Shown: piece by piece, positions 8,029-15,932 of the stretch
How the letters are laid out: the number at the start of each line of letters is the position of its first letter
Numbering within the stretch: position 1 is the stretch's first letter
Made by a program: the position numbers and the translations under genes
Notes under the pieces: model-generated
Databases searched by the model: none
What the model saw: only the letters and a program-made list of their open reading frames with translations
Told to the model about the DNA's origin: nothing
DNA from: Deltaproteobacteria bacterium HGW-Deltaproteobacteria-4
GTDB taxonomy: Bacteria > Desulfobacterota > Desulfuromonadia > Desulfuromonadales > UBA2197
Direction: 5' to 3'
Assembly (NCBI GenBank): GCA_002841765.1
Contig: PHAV01000018.1
Location: 1-54,812, forward strand
Length of the DNA stretch: 54,812 nt

Positions 8029-9125
8029 TGATACCTTTTTCTGCACGCCTCTTTGGCCCGCAACTCTCCGGCAGTGGGGTTGCAGTGACCGGAGTATGGC
8101 AAGAAGATGACAAGCTGCAGATTGCCAGTCCGGAGCAGGAGTGGAGCTCTACGAACCTGTCCATAACCGCGAGCGGCTTTAATGCTCGGGGAATAAAAAT
8201 TTCCTGGCAGGACGACCGTGGTGAATTTGCCCTCTATATCGACGATGCCACCGCGCGCGACCTTTGTCTGGCCGGGGCGCCGGAGCTTTACGTCCCGCAT
8301 CTGCAGCGCGCGGGTCGGGCGAAAAGCGGCGTCGAGCGCCGCTTCCGTTGCGGCTGGGCACTGCTGGGCGGACTATTTCTGATCCCCGTCCTCCTCCTCG
8401 GACTCCTTCTTCTCAAGCAGGATGTTGCCGCCGACTGGCTCATTCAACAAATTCCGGTGCATCAGGAAGCCTGGATTGGTGATATGGTCCTTTCTCAGAG
8501 TCGCCTCTCCATGCAGCTGATCGAGAGCGGCCCGAGTGTTGAGGCACTGGCCCGGATCGGCGCAAAGTTAACGACAAACTCCCCGCATCACTATCGCTGG
8601 TTCGTGGCGAATCAAAATGACATCAATGCCTTTGCCGCCCCCGGAGGCGTCGTCGTTGTCAATGCCGGACTGCTGCGCGCCATTTCCAGCGTGGAGGAGT
8701 TGGCCGGAGTTCTCGCCCATGAAATTGCCCATGCCGAGCTCCGCCATAGTCTCAAAGGGATTACCAAGAGTTTAGGGCTGCGTGCCCTTGCTTCACTGGC
8801 TCTTGGTGATTACGGAGGGACGGCGCTGGCGGAGGGGTTAAAAAAACTGACTGAACTTGGGTTTTCAAGGGAGGCAGAACTGGAAGCGGATCAGGAAGGG
8901 TTGCGGCGTTTGGTCGCAGCGGGGATTGATCCGCAGGGGATGGTACGCTTCTTAGAACTTCTCGTAAAAGAGCAGCAACTGGCTCCGCCGGAATTTCTTT
9001 CGACGCATCCTTCCAATGCCGAGCGCATTGCCGCGTTGAAACGCGAAATCGCCCTGCTGCCGAAGGATTGGCAGCCGCTCGACATTGACCTGGCGACCAT
9101 TCGCGCAGGACTGCCACAACCGTAA
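8028..9125 (+). CDS. Membrane-anchored M48-family zinc metalloprotease
   Basis: 365 residues. The N-terminal 105 residues are an unrecognised soluble beta-rich part. One transmembrane segment follows (about 110-130, LLGGLFLIPVLLLGLLLL), then an M48 peptidase domain with the zinc motif HEIAH at 231-235 and the third ligand Glu in the SREAELEADQEG helix near 275-279. M48 members (HtpX, BepA, Oma1) degrade or mature envelope proteins. The layout of one anchor with a catalytic domain behind it resembles the Oma1-like group. ATG 8028 overlaps the preceding TGA, so expression is coupled to the AIM24-family gene. Fusion of an N-terminal extension to M48 is common in this lineage. Substrate unknown. 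Confidence 0.9.
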   Translation: MIPFSARLFGPQLSGSGVAVTGVWQEDDKLQIASPEQEWSSTNLSITASGFNARGIKISWQDDRGEFALYIDDATARDLCLAGAPELYVPHLQRAGRAKSGVERRFRCGWALLGGLFLIPVLLLGLLLLKQDVAADWLIQQIPVHQEAWIGDMVLSQSRLSMQLIESGPSVEALARIGAKLTTNSPHHYRWFVANQNDINAFAAPGGVVVVNAGLLRAISSVEELAGVLAHEIAHAELRHSLKGITKSLGLRALASLALGDYGGTALAEGLKKLTELGFSREAELEADQEGLRRLVAAGIDPQGMVRFLELLVKEQQLAPPEFLSTHPSNAERIAALKREIALLPKDWQPLDIDLATIRAGLPQP

Positions 9126-9143
9126 ACCACAAGGAGAAAATCT

Positions 9144-9398
9144 ATGCCTGAGCAGGAAATGATTTCGCTGGAATGTCCCCACTGTCAGAGCGAACTTTAT
9201 CAGCCGTTACCCTGGTTCAAGGAAGCAAGCTTCCTCTGTCCTACCTGCGAGAGAGTGCTCAAAGCGGAAGATTTCGCCACGATCATCGCCGCCCTAGAAG
9301 AGGAAATGGACGCGTATCATGCCGAGCTGATTCATGGTGAGATACCCGCCGCGGCAAATTGTTGCGGCAGCAAAGGGCACTGTGGGAAGGGTCACTAA
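9144..9398 (+). CDS. Small zinc-ribbon protein with Cys/His-rich tail
   Basis: 84 residues. A zinc ribbon is formed by CPHC (about 11-14) and CPTC (about 32-35). An acidic helix follows and then a tail CCGSKGHCGKGH with 3 Cys and 2 His, which looks like a metal-binding appendage. AAGGAG 8 nt upstream supports the start. It lies 18 bp behind the M48 protease and is likely co-transcribed with it. Its stop codon overlaps the stop of the convergent 59-aa gene by three bases. I do not recognise a named family, so function is unknown. Confidence 0.75.
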   Translation: MPEQEMISLECPHCQSELYQPLPWFKEASFLCPTCERVLKAEDFATIIAALEEEMDAYHAELIHGEIPAAANCCGSKGHCGKGH

Positions 9399-9574
9399 AG
9401 GGGGCGAGGCTGGCAAAGAAATTCGGCACGATCCGCCTTGGCGCCGCATTTACAGCAAATGAAGAGCGGATGGGCCGAACAGAGGTCAATCTCCTGCATC
9501 AACCCCTCTTTGCGTAACTTGCAGAGATGCGGCAAGCGTTCCTCGTGCTTCGATGATTTTTCTTTATCACTCAT
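9395..9574 (-). CDS. Small Cys-rich protein (59 aa), unknown
   Basis: Reads MSDKEKSSKHEERLPHLCKL... then ...CSAHPLFICCKCGAKADRAEFLCQPRPL. Five Cys and several His are arranged like a compact zinc site (C..C...CCKC...C). AGGAG lies about 8 nt before the ATG at 9574, and the frame is fully open to TAG at 9395. The charged, hydrophilic N-terminus and ordered Cys pattern argue for a real gene rather than chance. It converges on the other small zinc-ribbon gene, with overlapping stops. No function can be assigned. Confidence 0.6.
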   Translation of the reverse strand: MSDKEKSSKHEERLPHLCKLRKEGLMQEIDLCSAHPLFICCKCGAKADRAEFLCQPRPL

Positions 9575-9666
9575 GGGCAGAGACTCCTTTCCAGCAGAAT
9601 TCCAATCTTTTTATCCTACTCTCGAAAAAAATTAAAAAACAGCCTGTTTTTTTGAAAAAAGTCAAG

Positions 9667-9871
9667 TATAGTTTAGTCAAGTAGTACTACTTGTAACTGA
9701 ACTAACCGCAAACAAAGACAAGGAGGTCGTAGCGATCAAGGTTGTGATACCACCCACAATTTGCGGCAGTACCCTCCCGGCGCTGACAACAGTGCTGGTC
9801 TGACCCGAGCATCGGGTGAAAAGCTTTGCTAAATACGCGGGCCCACCAACAATGGTGGGCCCTACTTTTTT
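9667..9871 (+). ncRNA. Structured non-coding RNA with intrinsic terminator
   Basis: No coding frame fits this stretch, but it is full of pairing. TATAGT at 9667-9672 could be a -10 (no good -35), and a perfect 16-bp palindrome follows at 9678-9693. Helices are CCGCAAA (9706-9712) with TTTGCGG (9760-9766), GTTGTG (9741-9746) with CACAAT (9755-9760), GGAGG (9722-9726) with CCTCC (9773-9777), GCGCTG (9780-9785) with CAGTGC (9790-9795), and ACCCGA (9803-9808) with TCGGGT (9812-9817). The GGAGG/CCTCC pair crosses the first helix, so a pseudoknot is possible. It ends in a strong terminator at 9839-9871. No plus-strand gene follows, so it is more likely a free small RNA than a riboswitch. It does not match a family I recognise. 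Confidence 0.5.
9839..9871 (+). terminator. Intrinsic terminator of the structured RNA
   Basis: Perfect 10-bp stem GGGCCCACCA/TGGTGGGCCC (9839-9848 with 9853-9862), loop ACAA, then TACTTTTTT. The T run is on the plus strand only, which fixes the direction and rules out this hairpin as the terminator of the minus-strand exporter operon. Confidence 0.8.
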
Positions 9872-9897
9872 ACACCCACCGTCCTTACTCCCCATTC

Positions 9898-11118
9898 TTA
9901 CTCGCCGCGTAGAACCTCCAGGACTTCTACCTGCGCCGCCTCCCAGGCCGGATACGCTCCGGCCAACAAACCGAGACTGAGAGAGCCGCCTAAAACAGCG
10001 GTCACCAAAGCGAGATCGAGATGGAAAGGCATCTTGCCGAAAAAGGCGACAAGCGCGGCTAGACCGAGGCCGCCAAGGACGCCGAGAAGACCGCCGGTGA
10101 CAGCCATGAGGCCGGATTCAAAGACAAACTGGCGAATAATGTCGCGCCGGCGGGCGCCGACCGCACGCCGCACACCGATTTCGAGACGACGAGTTCGCGC
10201 CAGCAGGACCATAATCGAGAGGATACCGAGACCACCGACGGCAAACGAAACTCCAGAACTGATCCAGCCGAGGGTACGGACCAGATCAAGGGCCTGCTGC
10301 TGCACCTTCATGGTGTCACGCGCCGTCATCACAAAAAAATCGTCGCGCTCCCCTTCCCCAAGATGGTGGCGTTGCCGAAGAATCGCTTCAGCCGCTGTCT
10401 TGGCCGCCGCTTCATCCTCCGAATGATTCAGGGTGATATAAACCCCGCTGATCCAGTGCTGATTGGCAAAACGTCGCAGATAAGTGGAAAGGGGGACAAG
10501 AACCTGATCATCCTGATCGGTGCCGACAATGTCCGCACCCTTCGGGGCAAGGATGCCGATGATCCGGGCGGTGGCGCGGAAGAAGAAGACCTGCTCGCCA
10601 AGAGCCGCAGCGCTGGAACCGAAGAGGCGCTCCGCCACTTTGGAGCCGAGAACGCAGACTTTAGCGCTACCCTCTTCCTCCTGAACAGTGAAAAAGCGCC
10701 CGTTTGCCAGCTGCAGATCCCGCACCTGTGCATAAATTGGCCAGACGCCGATAATCGAACTTTGCACCTTGGTGCCGCCGGAACGGACCGGCATCGACCG
10801 GGTGGCAAAAGGCGAGCCCTGCTTCGCCATCGGCAACTGCTGAATCAAGGTCTCGGCATCGGCGATGGTGAAGGTCGTTGCTTCGCGCCGCGCCCGGGAG
10901 GTACCGACCGGCGTGAAGCGCAGCTGCCCGGAGCGCGCCATAAAGAGATTGGTCCCGAGCTTGGCCGTCTCCGCTTCGGCCTTGTCATACATCGCCTGAC
11001 CGATATGCTGCACTGCAGTTAAACAAAGGGCACCGAGGAGAACGCCGACGATGGCGAGGATGGTACGCAAGCGGTGGATGCGCAGCGAGGCAATGGCGAT
11101 TTTGAGGACGAAGAGCAT
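9898..11118 (-). CDS. ABC exporter permease, MacB/FtsX type (second permease)
   Basis: 406 residues with the MacB topology: a first transmembrane helix at about 20-40 (TILAIVGVLLGALCLTAVQ), a periplasmic MacB_PCD-like domain of roughly 230 residues, then an FtsX domain with three helices (about 280-300, 330-355 and 365-390) and the typical RRLEIGVRRAVGARRRDI loop. It starts 3 bp after the stop of the other permease and is last in the operon adaptor-ATPase-permease-permease. With that set it would export a lipid, lipoprotein, peptide or macrolide using energy from the ATPase. Two separate permeases rather than one fused MacB recall LolCE-like arrangements. Substrate unknown. Confidence 0.9.
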   Translation of the reverse strand: MLFVLKIAIASLRIHRLRTILAIVGVLLGALCLTAVQHIGQAMYDKAEAETAKLGTNLFMARSGQLRFTPVGTSRARREATTFTIADAETLIQQLPMAKQGSPFATRSMPVRSGGTKVQSSIIGVWPIYAQVRDLQLANGRFFTVQEEEGSAKVCVLGSKVAERLFGSSAAALGEQVFFFRATARIIGILAPKGADIVGTDQDDQVLVPLSTYLRRFANQHWISGVYITLNHSEDEAAAKTAAEAILRQRHHLGEGERDDFFVMTARDTMKVQQQALDLVRTLGWISSGVSFAVGGLGILSIMVLLARTRRLEIGVRRAVGARRRDIIRQFVFESGLMAVTGGLLGVLGGLGLAALVAFFGKMPFHLDLALVTAVLGGSLSLGLLAGAYPAWEAAQVEVLEVLRGE

Positions 11119-11121
11119 CCC

Positions 11122-12372
11122 TTAGACCCCCTTCAAGGCTTCGACCGGCGCCAAGCCGGCCGCTTCCCTCGCCGGTTTCAGCCCAAAGATGATGCCGATG
11201 GCGCCGGAAGCGGTCAGAGAGATGAAGAAAATCTTCCAGGAAAAGAGGATTTCGAGAATGCCGAGGCGGGCGAGGAGCTGCCCCATCCCCATGCCGAGGA
11301 GCATGCCGAAGAGCGCGCCGATCATGGTCAAGACCACCGCTTCAACAAGAAATTGCAACAGGATCGCTTGATTTTTGGCGCCGATGGCTTTCTTGAGGCC
11401 GATTTCGACGCGGCGCTCAGTCACCGAGAGATAAAAGAGGTTGGCAAGGACAAAGCCGCCGACGAGGATAGCAACGGCGGCAGTGACGCCAAGAAAAGCG
11501 ACTAGTCCGCCTTTGAACATACTGATAAATTTGAGAATTTCGTCAGCGGTGAGGACGCTGAAATCGTCGTTCTCCCCCTCTTGCAGGTTGTGCAGATGGC
11601 GCAACAAAGAACGCAGGTTTTCCCGGTGAAAGGCCATATTCTCCGGGTCACTGAACTTGACCCGCAGCGCCCGGACATACTTGCGGTCCATGTTGAAGCG
11701 TTGCGTCAGAGTCGTAATCGGGATAATCAGCCGGTCATCGATCGAGCCCCCCATGCTTGCCATCCCCCGATAACGGAGTTCGCCAATCACCCGGGCCGGC
11801 AGATCATTGACGTATACCGTGGCCCCCAAAGCGGACCGCTGGCCAAAGAGCGCCTCTTTCGGACCATTGGCGAGAAGGACCACTTTGGCACCGCTATCGA
11901 CATCCTCGGCGCTGAAGTCGCGGCCTTCCGCCAACGGCCAGTTCCAGACATCAGCATACCCTTCCGTCGAACCGACCAGCGTCGGCACTTCGACACTTTG
12001 ATCGCCGTAGCGCAGGGTAATATTCGACTTGGCACGCATCGGCACCGAGAGATACGCGCCGGGGAGTTCAGCGCGAATCCGTTGCACGTCATTGTAGGTG
12101 AGGGTCAAGCCGCGCCAGCCGACGGCGCGACTGCCGGGATCACCGCCGATGACAAAGGCGGCGTCAGGCCCGAACATATCCATAATCTCATCGGCTTTGC
12201 GCTCGGCGCCGTCGATGGAGGCGACAATAATCGTCAACGAGGCAATACCCAGGGCAATCGCGGCAATGACGAAGGCGCTGCGCAAACGGTAGGCCCGCAG
12301 AGCAAAGAAGGCCATCAAAGTCACCCGGAGGGTAAGTCGCAGCTGTTTAATCACGACAGACCAGGCCGTCAT
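11122..12372 (-). CDS. ABC exporter permease, MacB/FtsX type (first permease)
   Basis: About 416 residues. It has an N-terminal helix (FVIAAIALGIASLTIIVASIDG), a MacB_PCD-like periplasmic domain, and a C-terminal FtsX domain with RRVEIGLKKAIGAKNQAI before its second helix. The start is uncertain: ATG 12372 overlaps the ATPase gene by 26 bp, while ATG 12315 would start just before the first helix; neither has a strong ribosome site. The earlier one is kept because the extra residues (VVIKQLRLTLRVTLMA) form a normal amphipathic lead-in. It pairs with the permease that follows to make a heterodimeric channel. Confidence 0.88.
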   Translation of the reverse strand: MTAWSVVIKQLRLTLRVTLMAFFALRAYRLRSAFVIAAIALGIASLTIIVASIDGAERKADEIMDMFGPDAAFVIGGDPGSRAVGWRGLTLTYNDVQRIRAELPGAYLSVPMRAKSNITLRYGDQSVEVPTLVGSTEGYADVWNWPLAEGRDFSAEDVDSGAKVVLLANGPKEALFGQRSALGATVYVNDLPARVIGELRYRGMASMGGSIDDRLIIPITTLTQRFNMDRKYVRALRVKFSDPENMAFHRENLRSLLRHLHNLQEGENDDFSVLTADEILKFISMFKGGLVAFLGVTAAVAILVGGFVLANLFYLSVTERRVEIGLKKAIGAKNQAILLQFLVEAVVLTMIGALFGMLLGMGMGQLLARLGILEILFSWKIFFISLTASGAIGIIFGLKPAREAAGLAPVEALKGV

Positions 12373-13024
12373 TGAGTTCAATCCGTCTCTGCGCACAAGC
12401 CGCGGTGGCGATATCATGGGTCACTAGAATGACCGTTCGCCCCTGGCGATTGATTTGAGTTATCAGCTCCATAATCTCCTGACTGGTAGTGGAGTCGAGC
12501 TGACCGGTCGGTTCATCGGCGAGGAGGACCGCCGGATCGTTGAGGAGGGCGCGGGCGATGGCGACCCGCTGCTGCTGGCCACCGGAGAGTTGACTCGGCC
12601 GGAAGTCCATACGATCTGCGAGGCCGACCTGCTGCAAAATCTCCTTGGCGCGGCGGCGAATTGTTGCACCGCCCTCCTGACCGTAGAGGCCGGGCAAAAC
12701 GACATTCTCCAGAGCGGTGAGATAAGGGATGAGATAAAAGGTCTGAAACACAAAACCGATCTTGCGATTGCGCAAGGCACTCAGTTGGTCGTCATCGAGC
12801 CCGGCTACATCGGCGCCGTCAAGGAAATAGGCCCCGGATGTCGGCCGGTCAAGGAGCCCGAGGATATGCATCAGCGTCGATTTCCCTGAGCCCGAGGGAC
12901 CAAGAAGGGCGACAAATTCACCGGCCGCAATCTGCAGGTCGATCCCTTTGAGGACATCGATCGGCAGGTCACCCTGACGGTAACTCTTGGTGATGCGATG
13001 CAGATCGATCAAGGCGCTGCTCAC
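12347..13024 (-). CDS. ABC exporter ATPase, MacB/LolD type
   Basis: 225 residues, the standard length of LolD/MacB-type ATPases. Walker A GPSGSGKST (about 42-50), Q loop FVFQ, signature LSGGQQQR (about 144-151), Walker B VLLADEPTG and the switch His in LVTHD are all present. Its ATG overlaps the adaptor stop (ATGA at 13021-13024), so translation is coupled. It powers the two FtsX-type permeases encoded downstream by a mechanotransmission-type cycle, as known for MacB and LolCDE. Confidence 0.95.
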   Translation of the reverse strand: MSSALIDLHRITKSYRQGDLPIDVLKGIDLQIAAGEFVALLGPSGSGKSTLMHILGLLDRPTSGAYFLDGADVAGLDDDQLSALRNRKIGFVFQTFYLIPYLTALENVVLPGLYGQEGGATIRRRAKEILQQVGLADRMDFRPSQLSGGQQQRVAIARALLNDPAVLLADEPTGQLDSTTSQEIMELITQINRQGRTVILVTHDIATAACAQRRIELNDGLVCRD

Positions 13025-14127
13025 TTCGACCCCTTCTTCTTTTCTGGATTCTTGATTTTTTCACCGCTGAGTTCCACCTGGGTGGCGACCTTGTCGCCAA
13101 CCTGCAGACCGGCCAAGACTTCACTCTCCTTGACCCCGGCCAATCCCAGTTCGGCGCTGACACGGCGGATCGCACCATCGGCCCCCTGGACAAAGACCAC
13201 CTGCTGATCTTCCACCCATTTCAACGCATTGTTGGGGATGAGCAAAACATCGTCCTTGGTCTGGACCACTACCTGCGCCTGCGTCGTCATCTCCGGACGC
13301 AGCTCCAGGGCATCCTTTGCCGCGACATCGACAATCGCCTGATAATAAACGATGTTGTCGCGCACTTCCGGTTGCGGTTGTATCGTGCGAATTTTGCCGT
13401 TGAAGATGCGCCCCGGCCAGGAATCGACGCGGAATTCGACCGTCATCCCCGGAGCCACCTGACCGATATCGGTTTCATCGACATAAGTCCACATCTCCAG
13501 TCGCGTCGGATCGATGACGGTGACGAGATTCGCCACCTGCAATCCGGCAACGATCATCTCCCCTTCCTGTGCGGCGATCTGACTGACCACACCGTTAATC
13601 GGACTTTTGACTTCGGTGTAGGACAGTCGGACGCGCAGAGAATCACGGGCGGCAAGGCGCGCCGCCACTTGCCTGGCGGCAACCTCGGCATTCTGGCGCG
13701 CCCCCTCCATTTCGTCTTTAGAGATGAATTTTCCATCATACAGGGCCGCCAGGCGCTCAACATTGCTCCGGGTGTAGGCTGCCCGGGCCTCGGCTTCTGC
13801 GATCTGGGCTTCGGTCTCGGCCAGTTGGGCTCGCAGTTCGCGACTGTCGATGGTCGCCACTACCTGCCCTTTTTTGACCGGATCACCAACACGCACCAGC
13901 ATCCGTTCGACGCTGCCGGTGCTGCGGGCGCCGATCTTGACGATCGCGCCGACTTGGGCCTTGACGATGCCGGTCTCTTCCAGCACCTTGCGGATCGGCC
14001 CGCGCTTGACCTCAACGCTGGCGAGAATCTTCACTTCCGGTGACTTTTGTGATTTTTTCCACCACAATCCACCGCCAATCAGAAGAAGAAGGATCAGGAC
14101 CATCACAACTTTCGTTCTTTTACTCAT
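13021..14127 (-). CDS. HlyD/MacA-type periplasmic adaptor
   Basis: 368 residues. An N-terminal membrane anchor (about 7-23, VVMVLILLLLIGGGLWW) is followed by a biotinyl-lipoyl-like half motif (GSVERMLVRVGDPVKKGQVVATID), a coiled-coil hairpin rich in Ala/Glu/Arg (about 95-165), the second lipoyl half (SPINGVVSQIAAQEGEMIV), and beta-barrel and membrane-proximal domains. The tail is Lys-rich. First gene of the exporter operon; it would bridge the permeases to an outer-membrane channel. No TolC gene is in this operon, although one is encoded on the opposite strand 1.8 kb away. Confidence 0.93.
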   Translation of the reverse strand: MSKRTKVVMVLILLLLIGGGLWWKKSQKSPEVKILASVEVKRGPIRKVLEETGIVKAQVGAIVKIGARSTGSVERMLVRVGDPVKKGQVVATIDSRELRAQLAETEAQIAEAEARAAYTRSNVERLAALYDGKFISKDEMEGARQNAEVAARQVAARLAARDSLRVRLSYTEVKSPINGVVSQIAAQEGEMIVAGLQVANLVTVIDPTRLEMWTYVDETDIGQVAPGMTVEFRVDSWPGRIFNGKIRTIQPQPEVRDNIVYYQAIVDVAAKDALELRPEMTTQAQVVVQTKDDVLLIPNNALKWVEDQQVVFVQGADGAIRRVSAELGLAGVKESEVLAGLQVGDKVATQVELSGEKIKNPEKKKGSK

Positions 14128-14151
14128 ATCTTACCTCAGAGTTTTGCTGAT

Positions 14152-14197
14152 TAAAAAAGAGCACGAAGTCTCCCTTAGCGGGGGCTCCGTGCTCTTT
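14152..14197 (-). terminator. Intrinsic terminator of the zinc-ribbon gene
   Basis: On the minus strand AAAGAGCACG pairs with CGTGCTCTTT across a 22-nt loop region, then a T run (complement of A153-A158). It lies 33 bp past the zinc-ribbon gene stop and separates it from the exporter operon. Confidence 0.7.
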
Positions 14198-14229
14198 GCT
14201 CTTTATCATGCCAACGCGTCAAACTATTT

Positions 14230-15126
14230 TTATTCTAACATAAATTGCAGGTTACGATACCTTGATGTCTTGGCGGTTAACTCTGCCAGCAATGTCGGAG
14301 GGAGCGATGACTTCAACGCTTTTGCCTGCGTGTCAAACTGAGCCTCCAGGGCTCCGGCAGAGTTGGCAATTTCCGCTGACGGCACGGAGGTGAGGCACAG
14401 GTTGTAGAGTTTTTCATAGGTGCCGGAAAGTTTTTCCAAACGCGCGTGCGCATCGTTAAACTTTTTCGGCGGGGAAGAAAGAACTCCCAGTGCTGTCGCG
14501 ATTTCAGCCTTCACCGATCTTAACTGCGCAAGATCTTTGTCGACAAAACGACTGCCGCCAGCCAAGGTTTCAACCTTTTTCATGCATTGATCGGTGCCGG
14601 ACTTGAGACCGTACAGGGCAACGACATATTCTTTGATAAATTTCTCTTCAGCCCGATTCTGTATGTAAAGGAAAACAACGGCAGCAACAATGGCAAGGAA
14701 TGCGATACCGGCACCGACTATCAAGATTTGACGGCGCAGATCGCTTGACCCTCCGCCTCGGCTGACGAACTTCTTTCCTTGTACAGATACCGGGGCAGCT
14801 GATTTACCGGTAAAGGTCGGCAATGAAAAACCTGATGAAAACTCTTTCTTTTCAAAGGGGCGTTGTGGCGGTTTTTTACTGTGAACGACGCAGTAGTCCG
14901 GATAAAGGGCCCCACAACCGGGACAATAGGTCGATTGTCCCAAGCTTTCCCCGCAATGACTGCAGTAACGCTCTCCGGCAACGGCATAACAGCGCAGCAT
15001 GAACGATTCCCGGTGAATCCAATAGGAACCGCCGCATTCGGGACACTTTCCGCTTCTCCCTTTTTCAGGGATAGCGGAAAGATTCTCGTTCAAGGGCGCC
15101 GTACATTTTGGGCAAGAACATTTCAT
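14230..15126 (-). CDS. Double zinc-ribbon, single-pass membrane protein
   Basis: 298 residues. The N-terminal zinc ribbons show CSCPKC (about 3-8), CPEC (28-31), CSHC (55-58) and CPGC (68-71). A Pro/Ser-rich linker follows, then one transmembrane segment (about 136-156, ILIVGAGIAFLAIVAAVVFLYI). The C-terminal 140 residues are helical and probably periplasmic (KFIKEYVVALYGLKS...ARLEKLSGTYEKLYNLC). Zinc-ribbon/one-helix/helical-sensor proteins are frequent but uncharacterised. It follows the prepilin-like gene by 72 bp in the same direction, so the two may work together at the membrane. No enzyme motif is visible. Confidence 0.75.
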   Translation of the reverse strand: MKCSCPKCTAPLNENLSAIPEKGRSGKCPECGGSYWIHRESFMLRCYAVAGERYCSHCGESLGQSTYCPGCGALYPDYCVVHSKKPPQRPFEKKEFSSGFSLPTFTGKSAAPVSVQGKKFVSRGGGSSDLRRQILIVGAGIAFLAIVAAVVFLYIQNRAEEKFIKEYVVALYGLKSGTDQCMKKVETLAGGSRFVDKDLAQLRSVKAEIATALGVLSSPPKKFNDAHARLEKLSGTYEKLYNLCLTSVPSAEIANSAGALEAQFDTQAKALKSSLPPTLLAELTAKTSRYRNLQFMLE

Positions 15127-15198
15127 AACTCACCGCTTCTCAATCTGTTCAAAAGTGGTCTTCACCCGTCAGTTCAAAGGAGGCAAAGAGCGTATCGA

Positions 15199-15717
15199 CT
15201 ACCAGTCCTCGCCAAAACCGAGAAAAGCGCCATCCGCACCGCGCACCAAATCATCTTTGCCTGCTGCGCTAGAAACCACAGGGTCAGTAACCCCATCCGC
15301 CCCCATACTAAAGATGTCGAAATCAGTATTCAGATTAATATCAAATCTGTTTCTTGTCGGGGTATTGGAGTAGACATAGGGATTACCCCACGGATCCTTT
15401 AAATCCCCACGATTTATGTCTCCCAATGTAATAGGAAGGGATTCTGTTTCCAGAAAATAACCGATAATCTCACGCTCCAGTACTCGAACATCTTGCTTAG
15501 CCCGGCCATTTTTTGCACGAGAAACGAATTCATTGTAGGTCGGGATTGACAATATTGCCAAAGTACCGAGAATCGCAACGACCACGAGCAACTCTATCAT
15601 AGTAAAACCCGCAGCAAAGGTGACAAGATGTCTTTGTCGCGGTTTGCGTTGTTGTGCGGCATAATACCTTGCGACCGAAGAAGAGCTTAGATCATGAATG
15701 GTTTGGTCTTTTGACAT
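15199..15717 (-). CDS. Type IV prepilin-like/pseudopilin with unusually long leader
   Basis: 172 residues from ATG 15717 (AAGGCGAG upstream); an in-frame GTG 21 bp earlier is possible. The class III signal is clear: G/FTMIELLVVVAILGTLAILSIP with Glu at +5, followed by the pilin helix, and a C-terminal part with DPWGNPYVY as in GspG-type pseudopilins and short competence pilins. The leader before the cleavage Gly is about 37 residues, much longer than the usual 6-25, polar and basic (SSSVARYYAAQQRKPRQRH). Prepilin peptidase should cut G/F and methylate Phe1. No secretin or assembly ATPase is nearby, so it would depend on a type II secretion or pilus machine encoded elsewhere. Confidence 0.85.
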   Translation of the reverse strand: MSKDQTIHDLSSSSVARYYAAQQRKPRQRHLVTFAAGFTMIELLVVVAILGTLAILSIPTYNEFVSRAKNGRAKQDVRVLEREIIGYFLETESLPITLGDINRGDLKDPWGNPYVYSNTPTRNRFDINLNTDFDIFSMGADGVTDPVVSSAAGKDDLVRGADGAFLGFGEDW

Positions 15718-15879
15718 GGGGCGCTCGCCTTTAAACACACTTCAGAAAAAATCTTCACAGAACGGTCGATAAATAGCGAAAATTGATAATGATGTTATAA
15801 ATAGACGATATTTGCATGGTGATCAAGAAAATAGTTTGATGAATGTTCGCAGAGGAAAAATCTGTTTCCCGCGTAGCTC

Positions 15880-15908
15880 TTGACCTGTAAATTTTTTATA
15901 TATATAGT
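15880..15908 (+). promoter_or_regulatory. Sigma70-type promoter of the RND efflux operon
   Basis: TTGACC (15880-15885), 17-bp AT-rich spacer, TATAGT (15903-15908). A start near 15915 would give a leader under 20 nt with AAGGAG just before ATG 15933. Good match and position. Confidence 0.6.
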
Positions 15909-15932
15909 TTCTTGAATAGTAAAGGAGCCTCC

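Noticed and set aside
8028-9125. Longer version of the M48 protease starting at 7767
   Set aside because: The extra 87 codons read Arg/Pro-rich antisense-like sequence and overlap the AIM24-family gene in another frame. The TGATG junction with that gene gives a better start.
9677-9895. 72-codon minus-strand frame in the structured RNA region
   Set aside because: No ribosome site, Ser/Thr/Val-rich low-complexity end, and it runs through strong hairpins. A non-coding RNA explains the region better.
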